From the NCBI GenBank assembly GCA_945827635.1, contig CALZOG010000015.1, positions 1 through 35,698 on the forward strand: DNA of 35,698 bases, read 5' to 3'. Under the pieces are notes generated by a model. The model was given only the letters and a program-made list of their open reading frames with translations, was not told where the DNA came from and made no database searches. Each line of letters starts with the position of its first letter. The first letter of the stretch is position 1. Positions 1-7,537 of the stretch are shown piece after piece. The position numbers were made by a program, and so were the translations under genes. Source of the stretch: an uncultured Bacteroidales bacterium. GTDB taxonomy: Bacteria; Bacteroidota; Bacteroidia; Bacteroidales; Paludibacteraceae.

Positions 1-21
1 CAAATAAAGGGTCGTTTAATA

Positions 22-53
22 TTTGCATATTTGAAAAATTTTTTGTACCTTTG
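22..53 (+). promoter_or_regulatory. Bacteroidetes-type promoter (-33 TTTG at 22-25, 20-nt spacer, -7 TACCTTTG at 46-53)
   Basis: Matches TTTG-N19-21-TAnnTTTG consensus; lies just upstream of the 84..242 ORF. Confidence 0.6.
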
Positions 54-83
54 TATGCTAATTCAGAAAGAGGTAAAATAATT

Positions 84-242
84 ATGGCACGCCCTATTAA
101 AGAAACACCCACATTGTACGGTGAGGACGCAAGACGCTTTGCTTATGCCGTAGAGCACCCGAAGCCCGTTTCTGCTGAAAAAGTTAGACGCGCACAGGCT
201 ATTTATTTAGCGGTAAAGGCTAAATTTCCAGATGTTCTATGA
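84..242 (+). CDS. Small antitoxin-like protein (MARPIKETPTLYGEDARRF...), 52 aa from the internal ATG
   Basis: ORF 51..242 with a more likely start at 84; the 'MARPIKETP.LYGEDARRF' form resembles small Bacteroidales proteins encoded before GNAT toxins (from memory); stop overlaps the next ATG (ATGA). Confidence 0.5.
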   Translation: MARPIKETPTLYGEDARRFAYAVEHPKPVSAEKVRRAQAIYLAVKAKFPDVL

Positions 243-349
243 TGCATATAGCTAAAGACTTTGACTTTGTCCAACTAACAAAGAACACACCGTTATTGCC
301 TTTCGTTTCTGAAGACGAACACACATTTTTTTGTACCTTTGTAGGCTAA
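239..349 (+). pseudogene. Possible truncated remnant of the downstream toxin partner (36-aa ORF MMHIAKDFDFVQLTKNTPLLPFVSEDEH...)
   Basis: Translationally coupled ATGA start at 239; ORF ends within a second copy of the promoter sequence. Confidence 0.35.
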
Positions 350-390
350 TTCGATTTGTAACAATATTAGAGTAATCATTGAACAATAGT

Positions 391-2169
391 ATGACAATCA
401 CAAGCGTTGCCGCAAACAGCATTGTTCTTGTAGGCACGTACAGAACAGAGAAAGCCCAACAAGATTGGATACTTGGCGTAAATCCCGTACGTCAAGAAAT
501 TCTCTATAACGTACGCCACAACAGTGACTTATTCGCCGTGCGTAACGGGGGAATAGATTCTCTATCCAAGCCCGCTTATGTTTTGCTCTATGACTATCAT
601 GATTTGAAGAAGACTGCTCATCTGTTCGAATGCCTTTCACTGTCGGAAGTAACGGAGGATGAGATGCGTTTCCTGCAATACCCAGACCCGAAAGGATCCT
701 ATATTATATATCGTTTGGGCGAGGAAATTGATTCCGATTTCATTGATGTTGAATGCATTATCAATGACCATATAGCTATTGAACCGAATCACATAGAAGG
801 TGCACCTTTCTGCATATCCATAGAAGAAGTTCATCGGAATATCAAGCCACAAGTAATAACAAAACTATCTTCAACTTGCGAGAAGAGAGAAGTTATTCGT
901 TTCATTGATTTGTTTGCAGGGATAGGTGGAATTCGATGCGGCTTAGAACAAGCCGTTCGTGATAGGGGGCTCGAACCTGTATGCGTCTTCACTTCTGAAA
1001 TAAAGCCCTATGCCGTTCGTGTATTGCACGATAATCATCCGGCAGAAACTATCACGGGCGATATCACGAAAGTTGACACGAAAGATATCCCAGAGTTTGA
1101 TATTTTATGCGCAGGGTTTCCTTGTCAGGCTTTTAGCTCTGCCGGCAGACGTCAGGGCTTTGCCGATACGCGTGGAACAATGTTTTTTGAAGTTGAACGC
1201 ATATTACGTGACAAGCGACCGGCAGGATTCATTTTGGAAAATGTAGAGGGATTGGTGAACCACGACGGAGGGCGAACTTTACAAGTCATTATTGATCGAC
1301 TTAATGCGCTCAATTATCAATTCTCCTATCGTGTACTCAATTCAAAATATTTTGGCGTTCCGCAGGAACGTAAACGTATATACATTGTTGGCACTCGGGA
1401 AGATGCGCCTAATCTTGAGAATTTCCCTATAGTACAAGCAACTTTAGCAGACATATTAGAGGAAGGGTTACCTACAGAACGTACACCTTTCATTGAAAAT
1501 CTGTTGGAACATTATAAAGTCGAAGATTTGTACGGAAAATCCATAAAGGATAAACGTGGTGGAGATACTAATATCCATAGTTGGGATTTAGGGCTCAAAG
1601 GAGAAATCTCAGAGGAGGAACGTATCTTGTTGGAATGTCTGCTACGGGAAAGAAGAAAGAAACAATGGGCAGAAGAGATTGGTATTGATTGGATGGACGG
1701 AATGCCTTTGACAACAGAGCAAATAAGTACATTCTACCAAAATCGTAATCTGCAAAAAATGCTTGATCATTTGAGTGAATTAGGATATGTGAAATATGAG
1801 CACCCAAAGAAGTTAATAGTATCTATTGACGACCATGGGAATAAAACCACTCGCCGCGAACCTGATTCTTCGAAACCTAAAGGTTATAATATAGTTGCAG
1901 GGAAATTAAGTTTCCCAATAAGCAAAATAATGGCACCCGATGAAGTTGCCCCAACGTTAGTAGCTATGGATATGCAGAAGTTATATGTGGGCGACAGAGG
2001 TGGTCTGCGCAAGCTCTCTTTGCGAGAAGGTTTGCGTTTATGTGGATATCCGGATAATATTGTATTCAATGTTACGCAAAGCGAAGGTTTTGATTTGTTG
2101 GGAAATACTGTTGTTGTACCTGTAATCAAAGCCGTTGCTGGCAGATTATTAGAATCCTTAAAGTACTAA
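391..2169 (+). CDS. DNA (cytosine-5-)-methyltransferase with ~165-aa N-terminal extension
   Basis: FIDLFAGIGGIRCGL (motif I), GFPCQAFSSAGRRQGF (motif IV PCQ), ENVEGL (motif VI), late LSLREGLRLCGYP...LLGNTVVVPV motifs. First ATG at 391 (379 is TTG). Confidence 0.93.
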   Translation: MTITSVAANSIVLVGTYRTEKAQQDWILGVNPVRQEILYNVRHNSDLFAVRNGGIDSLSKPAYVLLYDYHDLKKTAHLFECLSLSEVTEDEMRFLQYPDPKGSYIIYRLGEEIDSDFIDVECIINDHIAIEPNHIEGAPFCISIEEVHRNIKPQVITKLSSTCEKREVIRFIDLFAGIGGIRCGLEQAVRDRGLEPVCVFTSEIKPYAVRVLHDNHPAETITGDITKVDTKDIPEFDILCAGFPCQAFSSAGRRQGFADTRGTMFFEVERILRDKRPAGFILENVEGLVNHDGGRTLQVIIDRLNALNYQFSYRVLNSKYFGVPQERKRIYIVGTREDAPNLENFPIVQATLADILEEGLPTERTPFIENLLEHYKVEDLYGKSIKDKRGGDTNIHSWDLGLKGEISEEERILLECLLRERRKKQWAEEIGIDWMDGMPLTTEQISTFYQNRNLQKMLDHLSELGYVKYEHPKKLIVSIDDHGNKTTRREPDSSKPKGYNIVAGKLSFPISKIMAPDEVAPTLVAMDMQKLYVGDRGGLRKLSLREGLRLCGYPDNIVFNVTQSEGFDLLGNTVVVPVIKAVAGRLLESLKY

Positions 2170-2173
2170 ACAT

Positions 2174-2926
2174 ATGAAACTTACTGCACAACAGGTTTAC
2201 GACAAACTTATCAATGACGATAAGATTTTGTCTTCCAAAGGGCAAATCACTTTTCATCTTGCCAATATAGACATTATTGTTAAGCAACGCGATGTTGTCG
2301 GCAACATTATGCAAGAATGGGTTGAAGGATGGCTCAAAAAGAATGGCATTGAGTATGCGCCTAATGATAACACACAAATGCCGCCTGATTTCTATTTAGA
2401 CCCTGACGACAAACGTAAAAACCTAATGGAAATAAAAGCCTTCAACTACAAAGCCTCTCCAGGTTTTGATATAGCAGACTTCCGCATGTACGAGCAAGAG
2501 ATTGCTTCGAAACCTTGGATGTTGGATGTCACATATCTTATCTTCGGCTATGAGATGAGTGATAATGGCGACGTAACTATCAAACACGTTTGGACAAAGA
2601 AGGTTTGGGAGATTTCGCGCGCAATGAAATCCGGCAAAAAAAACCACGAGGTGATTTGGCCTTTGAACCTACAAATAAAACAAGGTGTGGTGCATAAGAT
2701 TCGCCCTGCTAAATGGTATGGAAAAACGCCTAAGTTCCCCATTTTCGAATCAGAGGCACATTTCTTGGCAGCCGTAGAAGAAACGGTTTATCAAAATCGC
2801 GAGACACACGCAGATGCGCCCAGCTGGCGGCAGCGAATGATGGCAAGTTACGAGAAATTCTATGGCAAGAAATTAAGTTTTCCGCGATGGGCTGAGATCG
2901 TAGAGAAGTACGCTCCGAATAAATAA
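2174..2926 (+). CDS. Type II restriction endonuclease, NgoBV/NlaIV-like PD-(D/E)XK candidate
   Basis: Starts 4 bp after the methyltransferase stop; PPDFYLDPDDKRKNLMEIKAFN fits PD...ExK; MTase C-terminal region resembles the BanI/NlaIV class. Confidence 0.7.
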   Translation: MKLTAQQVYDKLINDDKILSSKGQITFHLANIDIIVKQRDVVGNIMQEWVEGWLKKNGIEYAPNDNTQMPPDFYLDPDDKRKNLMEIKAFNYKASPGFDIADFRMYEQEIASKPWMLDVTYLIFGYEMSDNGDVTIKHVWTKKVWEISRAMKSGKKNHEVIWPLNLQIKQGVVHKIRPAKWYGKTPKFPIFESEAHFLAAVEETVYQNRETHADAPSWRQRMMASYEKFYGKKLSFPRWAEIVEKYAPNK

Positions 2927-2942
2927 ACACCCTAACGGTACC

Positions 2943-3632
2943 ATGTACACACTAAAACACAATGCTATCGAAACAACCATCCTGCACGCTATACCAGCCT
3001 TCCCCAACGACCGGAACATGCTGCCACGCGAGGTGATCCTGCTGGCAGCGTACGACTTTTGCGAGCAGTTCGTGCGCTCCGTGCGAGCCTATCAGGAGAG
3101 TAACCGCGACGAACGGTTCAAGCCCTGCATGAAACAGCAGCAGTACACCGAACCGATATACCATCTCCTGGAGGCACGGCACGACCGACCGATCTATCAC
3201 GACAAGAACAATGTCTATCAAGTGCTGTTTGCCGTGAGTTGCCTGATGGGTATACCCAATCACACGCGCTCGTGGTGGGAGCAGATGTTTGCCGAACGTA
3301 CGCAGGAGTATCTGGAGCACACAACACTCTTCCATGGCGCACAGCAGCAGATACGTTCAACCATCCACAAGGTCAGTTCGTTGCTGCAATATGAACTCGA
3401 TTTTGCATCCAACAACCCCGTACAGACTGCCGTGCAGCAGACTTTGCAACTGTTCACCGAGGCGGAGCAGATGCAGATGCAGCAGCAGGCAACCAAACAC
3501 GTAATCAAACGCAGAAAAAACGCACCGAGACACAAACAGCAGCAATCGCTGCAATTACACCTGCACTTCCACGACAAGGTCGAGAATGTTATAGCAGAAG
3601 TTAAATCACTAAAGATAAACAACAATGAGTAA
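2943..3632 (+). CDS. Hypothetical accessory protein, Gln/His-rich C-terminus
   Basis: Intact 229-aa ORF; C-terminal LQLHLHFHDKVENVIAEVKSLK; overlaps next gene by 8 bp. Confidence 0.6.
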   Translation: MYTLKHNAIETTILHAIPAFPNDRNMLPREVILLAAYDFCEQFVRSVRAYQESNRDERFKPCMKQQQYTEPIYHLLEARHDRPIYHDKNNVYQVLFAVSCLMGIPNHTRSWWEQMFAERTQEYLEHTTLFHGAQQQIRSTIHKVSSLLQYELDFASNNPVQTAVQQTLQLFTEAEQMQMQQQATKHVIKRRKNAPRHKQQQSLQLHLHFHDKVENVIAEVKSLKINNNE

Positions 3633-4032
3633 AGATAGCCAATTCATCTTTCATTTCCACGGATCGGTAGGACAGCAGATTGCACGCGTCGAAAAAATGG
3701 TAGTCAATTTCGACAAAGATATGAATATGCATATCGAGCAGGTCGGAGAAAAGCAAGAAAACACCAAACACGAGCAGGAACTGTTCTGCTGCATAACCAA
3801 TGAGGCTGTCAACAAAGGAAAAGCCGAAACGGTCGAGAGCGAACTGCGTAATGCGGCATCTGCATCTGCCAGAAAACTCGTTGCTGTAATCAGAACAAAC
3901 GAAGCACTCGGATACCTGCACACCAAACACCTATCGGCACAGGAGTTATTCAACCTGCTTAATGAGCACTTCGGGCTGGATTACGGCATTCGTAATTTTA
4001 CCAAGTACAGGGACAAATTTAGTTCCATTTAG
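3625..4032 (+). CDS. Hypothetical accessory protein with N-terminal FHFHGSVGQQIARVEK motif
   Basis: 135-aa ORF overlapping the upstream gene, followed by repeats and a terminator. Confidence 0.6.
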   Translation: MSKDSQFIFHFHGSVGQQIARVEKMVVNFDKDMNMHIEQVGEKQENTKHEQELFCCITNEAVNKGKAETVESELRNAASASARKLVAVIRTNEALGYLHTKHLSAQELFNLLNEHFGLDYGIRNFTKYRDKFSSI

Positions 4033-4090
4033 TTCCGAAAAAGTTCCGAAAAAGTTCGGTTTTAGTTCGGTTTAGTTCCATTTAGTTCCG
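4021..4090. repeat. Seven-unit 10-11-bp phased array AGTTCC(G/A)... / AGTTCGG...
   Basis: Units start at 4021, 4031, 4042, 4053, 4064, 4074, 4084. Confidence 0.9.
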
Positions 4091-4123
4091 AAATGACTTG
4101 CATTTTTGCAGGTCATTTTTTTT
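4091..4123 (+). terminator. Rho-independent terminator
   Basis: AAATGACTTGCA-TTTT-TGCAGGTCATTT, 12-bp stem with one G-T, followed by a T run. Confidence 0.8.
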
Positions 4124-4321
4124 ATGCCTATCTTTGCACTGCCTTTCGATACAATCCTCTGGGTGAATCAGAACCCTCGGGGAATATCCGAATCCTCGGG
4201 GTCCCCGAAAGCAATCGCCAGATTGGTTTTGGGGAAAATCGGAGGCACGCGTCGCCTTAATGAGCGCGGAGCGGTCAGTCCGTGCGATCGCGTTGCCGAC
4301 GATTTCGTTCCGTTCCATCGG

Positions 4322-4365
4322 GCCATTATCGAGCCATTATCGATGCATTATCGAAGCAATAACGA
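4322..4365. repeat. 11-bp tandem repeat x4 (GCCATTATCGA, GCCATTATCGA, TGCATTATCGA, AGCAATAACGA)
   Basis: Read directly from sequence. Confidence 0.85.
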
Positions 4366-4369
4366 AATC

Positions 4370-4546
4370 AATTGTTGCCAATTGTCGATAATTGTTGACC
4401 ACTTTTTCTTCGTTTGCAAATTGTTGGTAATTGTTGATAATTGTTGACCCCAAAAGCAAAATTGTTGGTAATTGTCGATAATTGTTGACCTCAAAAAAAT
4501 AATTGTTGCCAATTGTTGATAATTGTTGACCACAAAAAAATTGTTG
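4370..4546. repeat. Four copies of the 31-bp motif AATTGTTGNN-AATTGTYGAT-AATTGTTGACC plus a partial copy
   Basis: Copies at 4370-4400, 4419-4449, 4460-4490, 4501-4531; partial AATTGTTG at 4539-4546. Confidence 0.92.
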
Positions 4547-4571
4547 TTTAACCAAATAAAATTCACTCACT

Positions 4572-5303
4572 ATGAACAAAGAGAAACTCAAATGGAAACC
4601 CGCTTACGAGGACTACCATCTGGAAGTGCTCCGTGGCGGTAAGAGGACGGAGTTGCGTGTATGTGCCCACGGCTATGACGAGCAGGGCGAGATCCGCAGC
4701 ACCTTGTACTGCACGCGTGATGGGATATTCATGCAACGCAACAGTGACGGATGGACGGAACTGAGGGCCAATACAAGTCCAGCGAAACTCAGAAGCAAGT
4801 CAGGCAAAGGGTCACACTATCCACAAATGCAACATCATGGGCACCTATCCTGCCACATATTGGTCTGCACGGCTTTTTATGGTCCGCGCCCTACATTTAG
4901 GGTTCCCGACACAAACCAACCAAGTGTTTGTGGTGGGAAAGAGCCGAGCCACACGGCGCCTTTATGTCGCACAGCGACATCCGATGCGACCGTGTTGGTG
5001 AAGGCGGAGTGCGACCATATCAACGGCAGCAACCTCGATTGGAGTGCCGATAACCTGCGGTGGGTGACTACAGCAGAGAACATCCGCTGCGGTCGTTACC
5101 TCAAGCGCTTGCGCAAGCACGGCATCGACCCCAAACGGATAAAGTACAGCCTGCTACTGGCATTGTACGACCTGACATGGGAGCGGTTTGAGGAGTGCCT
5201 GCAACGCTTTGACGAATACTGCAACGCCGACCCCTCCCCCCTGTCAGAGGCGGCTATAGAAGGTGGCTTGTTTAGGGCATATATGAACATCTCAAACGTA
5301 TAA
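4572..5303 (+). CDS. HNH endonuclease-like protein (NUMOD4/HNH_3 style)
   Basis: CDHINGSNLDWSADNLRWVTTAENIRCG matches the HNH_3 D-H-I-[ND]-G...NLRWVT..EN pattern. Confidence 0.7.
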   Translation: MNKEKLKWKPAYEDYHLEVLRGGKRTELRVCAHGYDEQGEIRSTLYCTRDGIFMQRNSDGWTELRANTSPAKLRSKSGKGSHYPQMQHHGHLSCHILVCTAFYGPRPTFRVPDTNQPSVCGGKEPSHTAPLCRTATSDATVLVKAECDHINGSNLDWSADNLRWVTTAENIRCGRYLKRLRKHGIDPKRIKYSLLLALYDLTWERFEECLQRFDEYCNADPSPLSEAAIEGGLFRAYMNISNV

Positions 5304-5309
5304 CTATTT

Positions 5310-5570
5310 ATGGCAAACAAATCAATCGAAGATTCAGGCGGCGTGCCTATCAGCGTGTTCAAACAGCGCATTGAGCAGCACCTGCACCACACGATCACCA
5401 ACAAGCAGTTTGCACTGCTGTACTCGGGTTGGGTGACGCGTTACTGCATCACAACCGACCACGGCGTGCATTATACTACTGCCTATTTTTGGCTGCGTAG
5501 GGGCTATATCCCCCGCGAGCACGCCAACCATCTGATGAACTACCTCATTACGGGGGAGAAAGTAGTTTAA
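5310..5570 (+). CDS. Hypothetical accessory protein
   Basis: 86-aa ORF directly after the HNH gene, same strand. Confidence 0.5.
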   Translation: MANKSIEDSGGVPISVFKQRIEQHLHHTITNKQFALLYSGWVTRYCITTDHGVHYTTAYFWLRRGYIPREHANHLMNYLITGEKVV

Positions 5571-5768
5571 CGTTGAGCGTTGAATGTTGAGAGTTGAGAG
5601 TCGTTGAAAGAGTTTGAAGTATGGTAGTTGAAAGTCAATAAACTACCTTTATTATGTCGAATTCGAAAGAATACTCTAAACTACAAACAACGCTAAACTC
5701 TAAACTCTAAACAACTCTAAACTCTAAACTCAAAACGACGCTAAACACTAAACTCTAAACACTAAACA
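5571..5768. repeat. Heptad-type microsatellites (GTTGAGA/GTTGAGC and CTAAACT/CTCTAAA)
   Basis: gttgagcgttgaatgttgagagttgag at 5574 onward; (ctctaaa)n variants 5684-5768. Confidence 0.85.
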
Positions 5769-5781
5769 AAATTTTAAAAGT

Positions 5782-6183
5782 ATGTACGAAAATCTTATGG
5801 AGTTGCGCACCTTACGCGCAGAGGAAAAAGCCATTAAGGCACGTATTAACGAGATATCCGGTGCAGCAGCACAGGAGGCTGTGAATATCCTTGCAGCGGA
5901 AAACAGAGACAGAGGGCAGTTCACCACGCCCGACGGTAGCACGTTCCAGTTGCAGCGAACAGATGTCTTCGATTTCGCCAACTACCACAAGTACCAGGAC
6001 AATCTGTGTATCCAATGGCGCAAATATGCCCGGATAAAAGAAGATATCCAAAATCACGCAAAGCAATACACCCAAAAGATGGCCACCAACGTCAAGGCGT
6101 GGATAATTGGACATCCGGACAAAGAACCCGACAAGGTGCTACTCACGGTGAAAGTGCTGGATGAGAATGAGAATGTTGAGTGA
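5782..6183 (+). CDS. Hypothetical protein, phage/mobile-element-like
   Basis: 133-aa ORF with coiled N-terminus; no recognisable family. Confidence 0.55.
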   Translation: MYENLMELRTLRAEEKAIKARINEISGAAAQEAVNILAAENRDRGQFTTPDGSTFQLQRTDVFDFANYHKYQDNLCIQWRKYARIKEDIQNHAKQYTQKMATNVKAWIIGHPDKEPDKVLLTVKVLDENENVE

Positions 6184-6187
6184 TTAA

Positions 6188-6309
6188 GGTCAACCATTAT
6201 CAACCATTACCAACAATTTTTTTTCACTCCTGTAGTCGCGATTACTGCGATAGTCATTGCGAACACCGTGAGCAACATAATTGAGGATAATTGATGGAAA
6301 TTGTTGACC
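6188..6309. repeat. ~122-bp inverted-repeat element, copy A
   Basis: GGTCAACCATTATCAACCATTACCAACAATT ... AATTGAGGATAATTGATGGAAATTGTTGACC; core near-identical to copy B. Confidence 0.88.
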
Positions 6310-6391
6310 TGTCTTGATCATCGTAATTGATGTCAATTGAGGATAATTTTTGACAAAAGAAAAAAAGAAGCAAAAAAAGAAAAATAAATAC

Positions 6392-6472
6392 TCTTGTCCT
6401 TGTCCCATGTCTTGTCCCCTATAATCCCCATAACGGACAAAAGGACAAGACAGGGACATAGGACAAGGACAA
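6392..6472. repeat. Imperfect palindrome built from GGACAAG/CTTGTCC heptads
   Basis: cttgtccttgtcccatgtcttgtcc (6392-6416) versus ggacaagacagggacataggacaaggacaag (6442-6472). Confidence 0.8.
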
Positions 6473-6491
6473 GGGTAGAAAAATATTGATT

Positions 6492-6830
6492 ATGGACAAG
6501 GACTTTCAAGATTTTTGGGAGGCGTATCACCCTAACGAGTTGCGTTTTCCTAATCGCAAGCAGGCGACCTACCGCCTATGGTGCACACGGATAACACCCA
6601 CTCGGCAAGCAATGCTTGAATACGTCAAGCACAACAAAGTGCCGGAGTGGAAGAACCCGTATTTTTTTGTGCAGGAGTTTATAGACCCTGATCCCACGAA
6701 CTACAACGGACGGTCGTTCCCCAAAGGAGCACAAATGGTGATCGCCATCTACAACGGCAAAGGTGGCATCTATACCAAAGCAGATGCCGAACTCTATAAC
6801 ATGACAATCAAAAAGGAGTTAGAGCCATGA
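6492..6830 (+). CDS. Hypothetical protein, weak similarity to phage replisome-organizer C-terminal modules
   Basis: MDKDFQDFWEAYHP...K.A.YRLW pattern; 112 aa from ATG at 6492 (ORF opens at 6486). Confidence 0.5.
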   Translation: MDKDFQDFWEAYHPNELRFPNRKQATYRLWCTRITPTRQAMLEYVKHNKVPEWKNPYFFVQEFIDPDPTNYNGRSFPKGAQMVIAIYNGKGGIYTKADAELYNMTIKKELEP

Positions 6831-6979
6831 TAACATTCGAAGATTTGAAACCGCTGTTTCATCAGATGTCACCTTACGAACTGCGAAAGACTGCCGATTG
6901 GCTGGTGCCCAATGCTTCGGACATAGCTATCCAAACCCGAGCGTGGGATATAAAGAACCACACGGAGAGGCATATGTAG
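6827..6979 (+). CDS. Small hypothetical protein (50 aa)
   Basis: ATGA-overlapping start with preceding ORF; MITFEDLKPLFHQMSPYELRKTADWLVPNASDIAIQTRAWDIKNHTERHM. Confidence 0.4.
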   Translation: MITFEDLKPLFHQMSPYELRKTADWLVPNASDIAIQTRAWDIKNHTERHM

Positions 6980-6980
6980 G

Positions 6981-7028
6981 GGTTTGAGGGTTTGAGGGTT
7001 TGAGGGTTTGAGGGTTTGAGGTTTGAGG
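6981..7028. repeat. GGTTTGAG octamer tandem repeat, 5 perfect copies plus partial
   Basis: Read directly; abuts repeat element copy B. Confidence 0.95.
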
Positions 7029-7146
7029 TCAACAATTATCAACAATTACCAACAATTTTTTCGCTCCTGTAGTCGCGATTACTGCGATAGTCATTGCGAA
7101 CACCGTGAGCAACCTAATTGATGATAATTGATGGAAATTGATGACC
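7027..7146. repeat. ~120-bp inverted-repeat element, copy B
   Basis: 31-bp imperfect terminal inverted repeats (25/31 by eye); core matches 6188-6309 with a few substitutions and a 2-bp indel. Confidence 0.9.
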
Positions 7147-7189
7147 AAAAAGAAAAATTATTCCATTTAGTTAATTGTGGACCACGAAG

Positions 7190-7528
7190 ATGGGCAAAGT
7201 GAGGTTCAAGAGTGAGCAGCCTACGCAGAGTCTTTCGGGCACGTTAGGCGGTGTGACGTACAGGGTGGACGCAGAGGGCAAGACCTTTGCGTTCATCCGC
7301 TCACATAGCAGTGTGCCGGTGATAGATGAGTGTATCGACGAGATACAACAGCAGCAGATACGCAACCACCCGACCACACCGCAACAATTAGCCGACCGCC
7401 GCAAGGCATTGTACATGCGTATCAAGCGACTATACTTGCGCTACAAAGACCATCCGCAACTCATCGACAACCCCGACGAACTACGGAAGACCATCCTCCT
7501 TGCCTACCAGCAGAAGCGAAAACGTTGA
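7190..7528 (+). CDS. Hypothetical protein, phage/mobile-element-like (MGKVRFKSEQ...LSGTLGGVTYRVDAEGKTFAF)
   Basis: ORF 7175..7528 with likely ATG at 7190. Confidence 0.5.
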   Translation: MGKVRFKSEQPTQSLSGTLGGVTYRVDAEGKTFAFIRSHSSVPVIDECIDEIQQQQIRNHPTTPQQLADRRKALYMRIKRLYLRYKDHPQLIDNPDELRKTILLAYQQKRKR

Positions 7529-7537
7529 GTGATGCAA

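Noticed and set aside
4370-4546. CRISPR array
   Set aside because: 31-bp repeats have only 10-18-bp AT-rich gaps, internal 10-bp periodicity and no cas genes.
4337-4591. 84-aa and 72-aa minus-strand ORFs over the repeat array
   Set aside because: Translations (NNYQQLATI...) are just the repeat read through; not credible genes.
6188-7528. Integron-like gene cassettes with attC sites
   Set aside because: The ~120-bp inverted repeats separating small ORFs look similar in layout, but the ends (GGTCAAC/GTTGACC) do not match the RYYYAAC/GTTRRRY attC core sites and no integron integrase is present in the window.
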